Source: an uncultured Lachnospiraceae bacterium (GTDB taxonomy: Bacteria > Bacillota > Clostridia > Lachnospirales > Lachnospiraceae). From it: DNA of 64,000 nucleotides. A program made the position numbers and the translations under genes. Under the pieces are notes generated by a model. That model saw only the letters and a program-made list of their open reading frames with translations. It ran no database searches and was not told the origin of the DNA. The DNA is taken from assembly GCA_902789735.1 (NCBI GenBank), contig CADAOZ010000002.1, positions 106,919 to 170,918 of the forward strand, written 5' to 3'. Positions 48,375 through 57,911 of this stretch are shown one piece after another; the stretch's first letter is position 1; the number at the start of each line of letters is the position of its first letter.

Positions 48375-48645
48375 ACGTCCCGCCTTTCACTGCCCGCCGG
48401 TCAGTCTTTCCCCTGTCCGTCCCGGACCGGTATCCGGAATCCCGTACGGCAGGAATCATCTTTTTTCCTTATTATAATCATTATATTTGATTTTCCCAGG
48501 AATAGATACTTTCTCCCTCTGATTCTTTTCCGGCCGGTTTCCTGTTTTTCCTGCCCGGACGCTTTCCCGGATGGCAGCCTGAATGCTATACTGTTCCGAA
48601 AGAGAGAAATCCGCTGCCCCAAAGGCTACGAAAAGGAGGTACCCC

Positions 48646-49113
48646 ATGGCTGAACTGAAACTGCAGGTCATGCGCGCGGAGGAGGAATGGCAGCGTGCCG
48701 GCGCCTATTCTGTCCGCATCCAGGGCATGAACCGCCAGCACAAAATATCTCTCCGGGAGGAATTCGATGAACATGACGGTGACGGGACCCGCTATATTGT
48801 CCTGCTGGATGACGGTTATCCGGTCGGGACCCTGCGCTTTTATGAGCTGGACACCGAAACCGTCATGGTCGGCCGGGTCGTCGTCCTGCCGGAATACCGG
48901 GGGACCGGACTGGGCCGCCGCCTGCTCCGGGAAGCCGAGGCCTGGATCCGGGAGCTGGGCTATAAGACCGTTGAGATCGAGAGCCGAACGGTCGCGGTCG
49001 CCTTTTACGAGAAACTGGGCTACAGCGTCGTTGACGGTCATGTCGGCATGAGCGGCGTCTTCGCCTGTATCCGGATGCGCAGGCAGCTGTGCTGTCAGAA
49101 CAGGCATATCTGA
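48646..49113 (+). CDS. GNAT-family N-acetyltransferase
   Basis: A 155-residue acetyl-CoA-dependent transferase. The acetyl-CoA loop GRVVVLPEYRGTGLGRRLL and the strand/helix EIESRTVAVAFYEKLGYSVV are the family motifs A and B. An ideal AAAAGGAGG ribosome site precedes the ATG at 48646. The substrate is unknown. It converges with a flavin-protein gene at 49196. Confidence 0.87.
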   Translation: MAELKLQVMRAEEEWQRAGAYSVRIQGMNRQHKISLREEFDEHDGDGTRYIVLLDDGYPVGTLRFYELDTETVMVGRVVVLPEYRGTGLGRRLLREAEAWIRELGYKTVEIESRTVAVAFYEKLGYSVVDGHVGMSGVFACIRMRRQLCCQNRHI

Positions 49114-49195
49114 AAACACAATCGGAGGTACAGTCAAAAATGCCCCGCCGATCAATCCTGTCTTCCGCAGGCTGTAACGGTCATTTCCGGTCCTT

Positions 49196-49663
49196 CTATT
49201 TTTCCCGCACCTTTTTCCCGGTCATATGGTCAATCTGAAGGTCCAGAATGACCGCGTTGGGCGCGGACCGCAATTCATTCTCCAGATAGTCCGCGGACGG
49301 AAAATATTTACCCCCGATCAGACGCAGGCATCTGTCCTTCTCTGCCGAATCCTCAATCTCCCGGATCCGGCCGAAAGCGATCACACTGGTAAAGTGATAC
49401 CACCAGTCGCCTGCTTCCCGCTTTCCTTCATTCAGGACACAGAAAGACACTTTTTCATGCCGGCGGACCGCGTCCAGCTTGTGGCCGGCTTTGGCGCAGT
49501 GGAAATAGATGTGTCCTTCCTCATAGGCAAAATCAAGCGGCACCGCGTAAGGATAATCATCATCGCCCAGTACAGCCAGAACGCCCCGCGGAGCTTTTCT
49601 TAAAATCTGTTCACATTCCTCCCCCGCAGCCTGCTGCCGGATTCTTCTCATTTCCCGAAACAT
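49196..49663 (-). CDS. PPOX/NimA-like flavin-binding protein
   Basis: A 155-residue split-barrel protein. RRIRQQAAGEECEQILRKAP and GVLAVLGDDDYPYAVPLDFAY open the fold, HIYFHCAKAGHKLDAVRRH supplies the His/Lys segment of NimA-like nitroreductases, and VIAFGRIREIED follows. NimA relatives confer 5-nitroimidazole tolerance in some anaerobes, but most family members are of unknown role. It starts seven bases after a 100-residue gene, so the two are cotranscribed. Confidence 0.82.
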   Translation of the reverse strand: MFREMRRIRQQAAGEECEQILRKAPRGVLAVLGDDDYPYAVPLDFAYEEGHIYFHCAKAGHKLDAVRRHEKVSFCVLNEGKREAGDWWYHFTSVIAFGRIREIEDSAEKDRCLRLIGGKYFPSADYLENELRSAPNAVILDLQIDHMTGKKVREK

Positions 49664-49669
49664 CTTCTG

Positions 49670-49972
49670 TCAGTCCTCCTCTTCTCCAAGTCCATAGCGG
49701 AGCAGTTCATTATAAGCGGCGTTGGCCGCTTCACTCTCTTTCTTCTTTTTCCACGCTTCTATCTCACTGCATATGGCGAGCATCTCATCCACGACCAGCT
49801 CCGGATTCCGGGGCTTCACATTGCGCAGATAGGCGGTCATTCGCCGGATGGCAGCGGGACTCCCCAGCTGCCGGGCGATCAGTTCCCCCAGGGCTTCCTG
49901 ATGCCCCAGCTGTTTCATCTCCTGTATCATCTCTGTTTTGGCCTGCAGCCATTCCATCTGCTGTTCTGTCAT
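49670..49972 (-). CDS. Uncharacterised 100-residue helical protein
   Basis: Not recognised. Fully helical and charged, starting MTEQQMEWLQAKTEMIQEMK and ending LLRYGLGEEED, with no membrane segment or cysteine cluster. It lies directly upstream of the NimA-like gene on the same transcript. A coiled-coil dimer is plausible. Confidence 0.6.
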   Translation of the reverse strand: MTEQQMEWLQAKTEMIQEMKQLGHQEALGELIARQLGSPAAIRRMTAYLRNVKPRNPELVVDEMLAICSEIEAWKKKKESEAANAAYNELLRYGLGEEED

Positions 49973-50161
49973 GCTCTGTACCTTCCCGACTCACTCCGCA
50001 GGCGGTCTCTGCCGCCTTCACTGCCATTTTACTCCAGGCCGGCGGATCAGGCGAATTTTTTTTCAAAAAAAAGCCACAGACGGGATGCCTGTGACTTTTT
50101 CGTCCTATGTAAAAAAGATGTAGCAGCAAATGACTGTATATGTATTACATAGATATCCACC

Positions 50162-50345
50162 CGGCTGACGCCGCGGCGTTAAAGCAGGGAATATCACCTG
50201 CCGTTTACGCAAGGATCTCCATAAAGGCTTTTGTCTTTTCGAAGGCATCGGGACCGCCCAGTACGGCGGATCCGGCGTTTCCCTTGCTCATTCCACATAA
50301 TGCTGCCTGCGCTTTGCCTTCATTACCATTCGTTTCTATACCCTG
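50162..50345 (-). pseudogene. Fragment resembling the C terminus of an enzyme
   Basis: Between two terminator-like hairpins the minus strand has an open frame ending SKGNAGSAVLGGPDAFEKTK plus a short tail. GGPDAFEKTK looks like the end of a dehydrogenase or reductase, but no start, ribosome site or N-terminal part exists. It lies just downstream of the GntR gene and may be the remnant of a regulated operon. The rest of the 49973-50415 gap holds two hairpins (about 50071-50095 and 50349-50383). Confidence 0.3.
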
Positions 50346-50348
50346 AAA

Positions 50349-50388
50349 AATCCCCGCTGAAGCCGTACACTTCAGCGGGGATTTTTTG
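50349..50388. terminator. Terminator of the GntR/FadR-type gene
   Basis: Perfect 14-bp AATCCCCGCTGAAG/CTTCAGCGGGGATT stem with a 7-base loop and T-runs on both strands. Confidence 0.9.
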
Positions 50389-50415
50389 ATTTCCGATTTT
50401 TTGTTATTTCTCTTT

Positions 50416-51180
50416 CTATTCCATTTCCGCTTCTTCCGGAAAATAGGTCCTGCGGATATCCCGGTTGAGATTAGTATCGTCCCCTTCCTTTATCTTGCGG
50501 TAAATCGTCTCATGGGCTTCATACAGTTCCTCTCCGCGTCCGGATTCCAGCATGTTCTTCACGGACAGGCAGCGCATTTTATGGGTCATTTCCCTTACCA
50601 CATTATTGATCCTGTCAACGATCGGATTGTGTCCCATTTCCGATACCGTATCATGGAACACATTATCAGCTATAAATACATTCTCTACGTTTTCGGGGCC
50701 TTTCGCGATCTCTTCCCGCAGGATATCCAGCTTCTCCCGCAGCTTTTCCAGTTCCGATTCCTCATATTTGACAATAGCCAGCCGCATGACGCCTACTTCC
50801 ATCATTTCACGCAGTTCCATCAGATTTACATAATCCCGGCTCTGATGCAGAATGACCCCGTAGATCATCGGATCGATCATGATCTTGTTGAACCCGTCGC
50901 AGACAAATGTGCCTTCCGCCCTGCGGATCTCCAGGACCCCGTAATAGACCAGTATCTTAATGGCTTCTCTGATCGAATTCCTGCCTACACCGAAGCTTTC
51001 TGCCAGTTCCATCTCCGTAGGGATCTTATCCCCGGGTTTCAGATCTCCCGCAATGATTGCCTTGGTGATACTGTCTACCACTGTCTGCACTACGGATTTG
51101 CTCTTGATTTTTTTGAACATTCCATCATTCTGCATGACTGATGCTTCCCCATGTTTCCTTGTTAAAATTTTATCATTCAT
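50416..51180 (-). CDS. GntR-family regulator, FadR subgroup (FCD domain)
   Basis: A 254-residue regulator with a winged helix-turn-helix (KIPTEMELAESFGVGRNSIREA) at about 55-95 and an all-helical FCD ligand domain with LMELREMMEVGVMRLA, FHDTVSEMGHNP and HETIYRKIKEGD, whose His/Asp residues bind a metal. FadR-type regulators usually respond to organic acids or sugar acids; the ligand is unknown. The first ATG lacks a ribosome site; ATGs 15 and 20 codons in are alternatives. Confidence 0.87.
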   Translation of the reverse strand: MNDKILTRKHGEASVMQNDGMFKKIKSKSVVQTVVDSITKAIIAGDLKPGDKIPTEMELAESFGVGRNSIREAIKILVYYGVLEIRRAEGTFVCDGFNKIMIDPMIYGVILHQSRDYVNLMELREMMEVGVMRLAIVKYEESELEKLREKLDILREEIAKGPENVENVFIADNVFHDTVSEMGHNPIVDRINNVVREMTHKMRCLSVKNMLESGRGEELYEAHETIYRKIKEGDDTNLNRDIRRTYFPEEAEME

Positions 51181-51265
51181 AAGAAATACTTACGCTACTG
51201 TTATTATAGCAAATCCTATCCTATAAAACATCGTAAATATTAATTCTTATTTTTTCTCCTTTTGT

Positions 51266-52699
51266 TCAATCGGCTGCGTTTTTAAGTATTTCCGCCTCTT
51301 TCCCCGCAATGCATCTTCTGATTTCCACAAGAGATCCCTCCAGCCCGTCCATATCGATGCCGGAGTAATTCAGGATAAACTGATGCCTGTCATGGGGCAC
51401 CGGTCCCATGTAGTAGTCCGTAATGCTGCCCATCCGTATCTTTTTCTCCAGGAGTCTCTCCTGCAGTTCCCGGTCTGTCAGGTCCGTTCTGAACTCCAGC
51501 AGAAAATGCAGGCCGGAATCATTCTCGATCACCCGGCATTCCTCCCGGGAGAAGACCTGCCGGATCAGCTGCAGGATCCTGCTCCTTTTTCTGCCGTAGC
51601 GCAGGCGCATGCGGTTGATATGCTTTTCAAAATAGCCCCGGCTGATGAAGGCGGCCAGAGTATACTGTTCAAAAGTCGAGACTGTATTGGAATAAAAGGA
51701 CAGTTCCCGGAAAAAGCGGTTGGCAAGAGGCTCCGGCAGGACCATATAGCTGATCCGGATGGTGGAGGTCAGGGACTTGGAAAAGGTATTCATATAGATC
51801 ACTTTGCGGCCGGCGTCAATGCTCTGCAGGGAAGGAATCGGTTTTCCGTTCAGCCTGAATTCACTGTCATAATCATCCTCAATAATATAACGGCCTTCCT
51901 TTTCCCTGGCCCAGGCCAGCAGCTCATATCTGCGGCTGACGGGCATGGTGATCCCGGTCGGGAAATGGTGGGTGGGGCTGATATGGGCTATATCCGCTCC
52001 GCAAGCCGCCAGCCGGCGGGGATCCAGGCCTTTCCCGTCCATCTCGACATAACGGCAGTCCGCCCCGTTGCTCCTGTATATGGAATCCAGTTTTTTATAG
52101 CCCGGATTCTCAATGGCATAGATTCTGTCCGGTCCCAGGAGCTTGATCAGCAGCGTGTACAGATATTCTGTACCGGCACCGATGATGACCTGGTCCGGAT
52201 CAATGGTCATCCCCCGGAAGGAGGCAAGGTGGGCCGCGATGGCCTCGCGCAGTTCCCGGACTCCCTCACAGGGGGACATGGTCAGCAGATCCTTCTCCCT
52301 TCGGGAAATGGTCTCCCGCATCAGCTTTGCCCAGACCGAAAAAGGGAAATCCGCGCTCTCTGTCCTGTTCGAGGTAAAGTCGAACAGGGTTCCGCCGCTC
52401 TCCCGCCCTTTGTCAATGTGGAGATTCCGGCCGCCGGTCTCCGGCGAAAAGGTCAGCTCCGCGATATCCGAAATAAAATAGCCTTTCCGGGGAAGGGAGT
52501 ACATATATCCCTCACTGATCAGCTGCTCATAGGCGTTCTCAACGGTAATGGTACTGACGCCCAGATTGGCAGCCAGGGTCCTTTTAGAAGGCATTTTCTC
52601 ATTGATCCGCAGCCTGCCCTGCAGGATGTCATCCCTGACGCATTCATACAGATGCTGATACAGCGGTCTTCCTGTCACATTCATGTCATAAGTCAGCAT
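51266..52699 (-). CDS. MocR/PdxR-type regulator: GntR domain fused to an aminotransferase fold
   Basis: A 477-residue regulator. Residues 1-75 are a GntR winged helix (MPSKRTLAANLGVSTITVEN); about 110-460 are a fold-type I aminotransferase domain with VIIGAGTEYLYTLLIKLLG, IEDDYDSEFR and the PLP-binding lysine in NTFSKSLTSTIRISY. MocR proteins often sense PLP or amino acids and control vitamin B6, GABA or taurine genes; none adjoin here. It diverges from msrC, a possible target. AAGGGG precedes 52699. Confidence 0.9.
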   Translation of the reverse strand: MLTYDMNVTGRPLYQHLYECVRDDILQGRLRINEKMPSKRTLAANLGVSTITVENAYEQLISEGYMYSLPRKGYFISDIAELTFSPETGGRNLHIDKGRESGGTLFDFTSNRTESADFPFSVWAKLMRETISRREKDLLTMSPCEGVRELREAIAAHLASFRGMTIDPDQVIIGAGTEYLYTLLIKLLGPDRIYAIENPGYKKLDSIYRSNGADCRYVEMDGKGLDPRRLAACGADIAHISPTHHFPTGITMPVSRRYELLAWAREKEGRYIIEDDYDSEFRLNGKPIPSLQSIDAGRKVIYMNTFSKSLTSTIRISYMVLPEPLANRFFRELSFYSNTVSTFEQYTLAAFISRGYFEKHINRMRLRYGRKRSRILQLIRQVFSREECRVIENDSGLHFLLEFRTDLTDRELQERLLEKKIRMGSITDYYMGPVPHDRHQFILNYSGIDMDGLEGSLVEIRRCIAGKEAEILKNAAD

Positions 52700-52820
52700 A
52701 ACGGTCCCCTTTCTGAGACAGATTATACGCCCGGGGCAGGGATTTTCCCATAACTGTTTTCGCACAATTCCGGCACACTTCCAATAATCTGCCATTCTTC
52801 TTTTTGTCGCCGGCGGTTCC

Positions 52821-52849
52821 TTGTCGTCCATGTTATCCAATGGTATCAT
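52821..52849 (+). promoter_or_regulatory. Promoter of msrC
   Basis: TTGTCG, 17 bases, TATCAT on the plus strand, in the divergent region shared with the MocR gene. Confidence 0.55.
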
Positions 52850-52925
52850 CTACTTAAATAACCGATATCGCGTCTATCCCGGGGCTGCAGCGCACGGCTT
52901 TCCATACACAGAAAGGATAAAAAAA

Positions 52926-53393
52926 ATGACAGACTACCGTCTTATACAGGAACAGGCAGACGAAATCATCGCTGCGGAACCCTTTTATGTCGCTTCCCTG
53001 GCCAACCTGTCGGCACTGCTTTTCGAATCCATGGAAGGGCTGAACTGGGCCGGCTTTTATCTGATGGACAAAGGCAGCCTTCTGGTCGGACCCTTTCAGG
53101 GCCGGACCGCCTGCATCCGTATTGAGATCGGCAGAGGCGTCTGCGGTACAGCCGTCAAAGAGGACCGGATCCAGAGAGTGGCGGACGTGCACGCTTTCCC
53201 GGGACATATCGCCTGTGACGCCGCCTCCCGGTCGGAAATCGTACTGCCGATTCACAGCAGCGGCAGGATCGTAGGAGTCCTGGATATAGACAGCCCTTTA
53301 CCGGACCGGTTCCGGGAAGAGGACGAAGAGGGGCTTGCCGGCCTTGTCAGAATCATTGAAGAGAAAGCCGACTTCCGGGAGCTGCGGGGCTGA
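52926..53393 (+). CDS. msrC: Free methionine-(R)-sulfoxide reductase (GAF-domain fRMsr)
   Basis: Reduces free methionine-R-sulfoxide using a GAF fold. The 155-residue product has LNWAGFYLMDKGSLLVGPFQ, ACIRIEIGRGVCGTAVKE and HIACDAASRSEIVLPI, whose cysteines are the catalytic and resolving residues of fRMsr, and VGVLDIDSP at the end. AAAGGAT lies before the ATG at 52926. The shared intergenic region with a MocR regulator suggests control by it. Confidence 0.88.
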   Translation: MTDYRLIQEQADEIIAAEPFYVASLANLSALLFESMEGLNWAGFYLMDKGSLLVGPFQGRTACIRIEIGRGVCGTAVKEDRIQRVADVHAFPGHIACDAASRSEIVLPIHSSGRIVGVLDIDSPLPDRFREEDEEGLAGLVRIIEEKADFRELRG

Positions 53394-53457
53394 TCCCCGC
53401 CTTCTGAAAGCCCTTTCCCCGCCATAAAAGCAGGCCCCGGCCGGCCGGCAAATAAAA

Positions 53458-53486
53458 TTGTTCTGCCGCTTATTTATGTTTATAAT
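53458..53486 (+). promoter_or_regulatory. Promoter of the HD-RyR / TIR locus
   Basis: TTGTTC, 17 bases, TATAAT, about 100 bases before the HD-RyR start. Confidence 0.6.
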
Positions 53487-53586
53487 CATTGTATCGGAAC
53501 ATACGGCAGTCTCCGGACAGGGACTGCGGCACCTGACAAATCCACGCAGCAGACCGGCAGCACCGCGTGCCGAAGAAAGGAGTCCC

Positions 53587-55632
53587 ATGGCATATACCGC
53601 GTTGGAACAAATGAGACAGGAAAATCTGAAAAAGTACGGACGGGATGTGGGCCCGTGCCAGCCTGCCCTCTGCGGCAGCGGACTCATACGGACAGACCTC
53701 AAGTCCTCGGCGCTCCGCTTTCTGCATGAACGCTGTGAGAAGCTGCAATTCGACAAAAAGATCGCGGACCGGGAGGCCGCGACCGGCGTCCTGGAGGGGA
53801 CCAGCCTGAAACCGGCCCAGATCCCCTACAATATGCAGATGGACATCAACCGCCTGTGCCTGGAGAAGGCGCTGGAACGTTTTATCGATTCCGGCGTCGC
53901 GGAGGACGCTTATGATGTCTATTACTGCTATCTGGAGATCTTCTTCGGCCATTACGGCAAATCCAAAAAGATGGTGGAGCTGCTGTCCGAGTATGAGTCC
54001 AACGGCAGTTCCCTGCTCATGAAACACAGGGATCATTATTCCCACTCTGTATATGTGTTTGCCCTGGGCCTGGCCATCTATGAGACAAATGAGACCTTCC
54101 GCAGGACTTTCAAAAAATTCTACCGGATCAGCACCAAAGAGGACAACCGGGAGGCAGACCGCAAAGCCGCCTGCCTGTTCCTGAAATACTGGGGCCTGAC
54201 CGCCCTCTTTCATGATATCGGCTATCCTTTTGAACTGCCCTTTGAACAGGTCATCTCTTATTTCGAAGTCAATAAGATCAAACGCGGAAAAGGGAGCCTG
54301 TATGTTGCCTATCATGACCTGGAGTTCCTGACCGGGATCAGCGAAGACGCCGCCGGGCGGTTCCGCAGGCTCTACCACAGGGAGTTCCGGGATATCATGG
54401 AGGTCCTGGCATTTGATATCACTGCCAAGCTGGGGGAACGCTACGGTTTTACCGAAGAAAAGATGCTGGATATCCTGCGGCGCAAGCCTGTTGCCCCCGG
54501 TGATTTCGGCTACTTTATGGACCACGCCTTCTTCAGCGCCTGCAGGCTCTACAGCGAGATCGAAAAATCCGTCGGCGCGGCGGACATCGAAAAACTGCAT
54601 GTGGATGCCCTTTCGGCCATCCTGCTCCATAACAGCCTTTTCAAGTTCTCCATCTCCTTCTACAAGGACAAGGAGAAACGGAAAGCGCCTCTGCGCATGG
54701 AGGATCACCCTCTTGCGTTCATGCTGATGCTCTGTGATGAGCTCCAGTGCTGGGACCGGACGGCCTATGGCAGGAATTCCAGGACGGAGCTCCATCCCAT
54801 GGCGGTGGATTTCGATTTCCACGGCGGCGCCCTGCACGCCTGCTATTACTACGATATCGCGGAAAGTGACAAGATCGAGGCTTTCCGGAAATCCTACAAA
54901 AACTGGGAGATGAACGGAGAACATGGAGACGCGCCGCGCCTGAAGGCTTTCAGTGACATGGCGGAAAAAGAGCAGCGTTTTACGGCAGACATCGAAAAGA
55001 TCGTTGACACAAAGGATATCCCGCTGCACATTGTACCGGCCACGCGGGAAGCGAACCGCAAGAGCAAGCATATCTTCCTTTCCACCAGCAATTTCCTGCA
55101 CTTGTACGATTTCGCTGTGGCGCTGCATGGAAGGAACCGGGGTGAAAGCACGCCGATCAAAGAGCTTGAGAAGCAGTTCGAAGCGCTTTCTCTGGAATAT
55201 CAGCTCTCCACACTGGGCCGGGCCAAGAATTTCAGCCGTTATCTGGACGCCATCAACTGTTTCTATACCGATAAGCCGGTGGGATATGAGATGGTCCGGG
55301 AATTCACTCCGGAACAGGCTGCCGTGTTCGCGCCGATGGAGCACGAACGGTGGATCCGCGACCATCAGATGATGGGCTGGGTATACGGGACAGACTACGA
55401 AACCGTCCCCCTGTCCTGTGACGCGGCGGAAGAAAAACAGACGCGCCGGGCCCTGCGCGAGCAGATGCGCTGCCATAAACTGGCCATGGACGGAAATGTT
55501 TCCAGAGAAGATATCCATGAGCACTATCTGTCACTTCCCGAAGCGGATCAGGATAAAGACTGGAAACCCTTCAACAGCATGCTGAAGCTCCTTAAAAAGT
55601 TCGACGGGCTCCGGATCTATCGTCTGGACTGA
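53587..55632 (+). CDS. HD-domain protein with a C-terminal RyR-like domain
   Basis: A 681-residue protein. HD-type residues appear in LLMKHRDHYSHSVYVFALGL (about 146) and GLTALFHDIGYPFELPFEQV (about 206), spread over a long helical region to about 420. Residues about 580-681 match the RyR domain: FAPMEHERWIRDHQMMGWVY, then LSLPEADQDKDWKPFNSM and FDGLRIYRL. The middle is not recognised. AAAGGAG decides the start; an upstream in-frame extension is not coding. The next gene, 28 bases on, encodes a tandem-TIR protein. RyR domains are predicted to bind nucleotides, so it may sense a TIR product; that is inference. Confidence 0.8.
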   Translation: MAYTALEQMRQENLKKYGRDVGPCQPALCGSGLIRTDLKSSALRFLHERCEKLQFDKKIADREAATGVLEGTSLKPAQIPYNMQMDINRLCLEKALERFIDSGVAEDAYDVYYCYLEIFFGHYGKSKKMVELLSEYESNGSSLLMKHRDHYSHSVYVFALGLAIYETNETFRRTFKKFYRISTKEDNREADRKAACLFLKYWGLTALFHDIGYPFELPFEQVISYFEVNKIKRGKGSLYVAYHDLEFLTGISEDAAGRFRRLYHREFRDIMEVLAFDITAKLGERYGFTEEKMLDILRRKPVAPGDFGYFMDHAFFSACRLYSEIEKSVGAADIEKLHVDALSAILLHNSLFKFSISFYKDKEKRKAPLRMEDHPLAFMLMLCDELQCWDRTAYGRNSRTELHPMAVDFDFHGGALHACYYYDIAESDKIEAFRKSYKNWEMNGEHGDAPRLKAFSDMAEKEQRFTADIEKIVDTKDIPLHIVPATREANRKSKHIFLSTSNFLHLYDFAVALHGRNRGESTPIKELEKQFEALSLEYQLSTLGRAKNFSRYLDAINCFYTDKPVGYEMVREFTPEQAAVFAPMEHERWIRDHQMMGWVYGTDYETVPLSCDAAEEKQTRRALREQMRCHKLAMDGNVSREDIHEHYLSLPEADQDKDWKPFNSMLKLLKKFDGLRIYRLD

Positions 55633-55660
55633 CCCGTAAAAGCCCGGAGAGGAGGCGCCG

Positions 55661-57886
55661 ATGGAACTTCGCTATATAACAAACGGCATGAGCAGCCCGG
55701 AGGGAAAACCCCGTGTATACTTTTCCTGCCATCCGGCCGATTTTGATCTGGCATTTCCCCTGATCCCCGAAGACATACTGCGCCATGTCAACTGCGCGGT
55801 CTGGTATGACACGGATCCGGCCGCCGCGCCGGACCGGCGGGAACTGGAAGAAGTCCTGGATGAAATGCAGCTGGTGGTCTTCGCTGTCACCTCCCGTTTT
55901 CTGTATGAGGAAAACCGGGCCCGGAACACCGAGCTGCCCCTGGCCCTGGAGAAGCATATGCCCATCCTGCCCATTATGCTGGAAAACGGGCTGGGCTATA
56001 AATTCAGCAACATCTGCGCCAAGATCCAGGTCGTCTCCAAATATGCCGCAGATCCCACCGCGACTCCCTATGAAGAGGTCCTGGCCACCTTCCTGCACGC
56101 TGTTCTGATCGGGGACGAACTGGCAGAGAAGGTCCGGAACGCTTTTGACGCCTATGTATTCCTCAGCTACCGCAAGAAGGACCGCCGCCACGCCCGCCGC
56201 CTGATGCGGCTGATCCACGAAAATGAGGCCTATGAGAATATTGCCATCTGGTTTGACGAATTTCTGGTCCCCGGTGAGGGCTTCAACGAAGCCATCGCGG
56301 ACGCCTTTGAGAAGAGCTCCCTGTTCGCCATGGCCGTCACACCGCATCTGGAAGAGGACGGCAATTATGTAATGCGGGTGGAATATCCCATGGCGCGGGA
56401 CCGGGTAAAGAAAGACAGTAAATTCGCGATCGTTCCTGTCGAGATGTATGAGCCGGAAGACGGGGAAGAAGGAAAAGACTGGCGGATCAACACAAAAAAG
56501 CTGCGGCAGCATGGTGAGTTCCGGTACCGGAAGATCTGCCGCCTGCGGAATGAGCACCGCCGGCCGCAGCTGGACAGCGTTTTTCTGCGGGCACTGAACC
56601 GGATCGCCAAAAAAGAGAATGACGGTTCTCCTCAGCACCGCTTCTTTATCGGCCTGGCCTATCTGAATGGCATCGATGTGGAAACAAACTATGAAAAAGC
56701 CCTGAAACTGATCCGTGCCGCCGCCGAAGCTGAGGACCCGTGTATGGAAGCGACGGAGAAGCTGGCGGATATGTACCTGCATGGAGACGGGGTGTCATAC
56801 GATCTGCAGGAGGCCATGCAATGGCAGGAGACTCTGGCAGCCCAGTATCTCCGGGCATATACAAAGGACCATGATCCGGACGCCCATAAGGGTTTCGGAA
56901 CCCTGTATTTCAAATCTCTGTTGAAGCTGTCGGATATACAGCGCGAAGCCGGAAAAATACCGGACGCGGTCGGGACAGCCCGGCAGGCCCTGACATTCAC
57001 GGACCGGCTTCTGGAAGAAGTCGGCATCCGGGAACAGGAACGCGACCGGGCCCTTCTTCTGAACCGCCTGGGAAGCCTGTACCGGAAGCAGAAAGAGTAC
57101 GCCGCGGCCGAAGACTGTTTTATTAAATCCTGCCGGATCTATGAACGGCAGGCCAGGGAGATCGGAACGCGGCGGGTACGGCGGGATCTGTCCGTCAGCT
57201 ATGAACACCTGGGCGATCTGCGCAGAGAACAGAAGGATCCGGCCGGCGCGGAATCATACTACAGCAAAGCGGAAAAAATCCGGGAGGAACTGGAGAAAGA
57301 GGCTTCCTCTCCCGGTGCCCGCCGTGATCTCTCCGTCATCCTGACCAAACTGGGAAACATCTACAAGGACCGCAAAGATACGGCTCTCGCACAGAAATAC
57401 TATGGGGAAGCGCTGGAAATGGACCGGGTCCTGGCAGCGGAACTGAGAACGCCGCAGTCGCGGGACGACTACGGCGTAAGCCTGTCCAAGACAGGTGACA
57501 TATACAAAATTCTGGGGAATCTTCCGGAGGCATCCGCCCGTTACGGACAGGCCCTGGATCTGTTCACAGTGAATAAGAAAACTACAGCTTCTCCTTTTTT
57601 CCTGGACCACTATGCCGGCGGCTGTGAAAAGCTGGCGAGTATAAAGAAAAAACTGGGAGAGACAGAAGAGGCTGCCCGGCTCTACCTTGCAGGGATCAAA
57701 GCCAGAGAACAGCTTTGCGATGCATCAGAAACGCTCTCCGCGGATCATCAGCTGGCAGTCTCCTGCTATAACGCGGCCCTGTTCCTGGAGGACAGCGATC
57801 TGATGCAAAGAGCCTGGGAACTCTGGGATACATTAAGCCGGCAGCATCCGGAATACCTCAAATACAGAGACAGGGCCCATTTATGA
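55661..57886 (+). CDS. Tandem TIR-domain protein with Sel1/TPR repeats
   Basis: A 741-residue protein. Residues 15-150 form a degenerate TIR-like domain (RVYFSCHPADFDLAFPLI); about 162-300 form a second, better TIR domain with DAYVFLSYRKKDRRHARRLM, AIWFDEFLVPGEGFNEAI (BB loop) and MRVEYPMA, whose Glu (about 240) fits the NADase catalytic position. A Sel1-like stretch follows (FFIGLAYLNGIDVETNYEKA), then TPR repeats from about 420 to 700 (LGSLYRKQKEYAAAEDCF, LGDLRREQKDPAGAESYY and more). TIR proteins of bacterial immunity cleave NAD+ or make cyclic ADP-ribose signals. It shares a transcript with the HD-RyR gene. Confidence 0.84.
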   Translation: MELRYITNGMSSPEGKPRVYFSCHPADFDLAFPLIPEDILRHVNCAVWYDTDPAAAPDRRELEEVLDEMQLVVFAVTSRFLYEENRARNTELPLALEKHMPILPIMLENGLGYKFSNICAKIQVVSKYAADPTATPYEEVLATFLHAVLIGDELAEKVRNAFDAYVFLSYRKKDRRHARRLMRLIHENEAYENIAIWFDEFLVPGEGFNEAIADAFEKSSLFAMAVTPHLEEDGNYVMRVEYPMARDRVKKDSKFAIVPVEMYEPEDGEEGKDWRINTKKLRQHGEFRYRKICRLRNEHRRPQLDSVFLRALNRIAKKENDGSPQHRFFIGLAYLNGIDVETNYEKALKLIRAAAEAEDPCMEATEKLADMYLHGDGVSYDLQEAMQWQETLAAQYLRAYTKDHDPDAHKGFGTLYFKSLLKLSDIQREAGKIPDAVGTARQALTFTDRLLEEVGIREQERDRALLLNRLGSLYRKQKEYAAAEDCFIKSCRIYERQAREIGTRRVRRDLSVSYEHLGDLRREQKDPAGAESYYSKAEKIREELEKEASSPGARRDLSVILTKLGNIYKDRKDTALAQKYYGEALEMDRVLAAELRTPQSRDDYGVSLSKTGDIYKILGNLPEASARYGQALDLFTVNKKTTASPFFLDHYAGGCEKLASIKKKLGETEEAARLYLAGIKAREQLCDASETLSADHQLAVSCYNAALFLEDSDLMQRAWELWDTLSRQHPEYLKYRDRAHL

Positions 57887-57911
57887 AAGCCTGTACGCGG
57901 CAGACGCCTTT

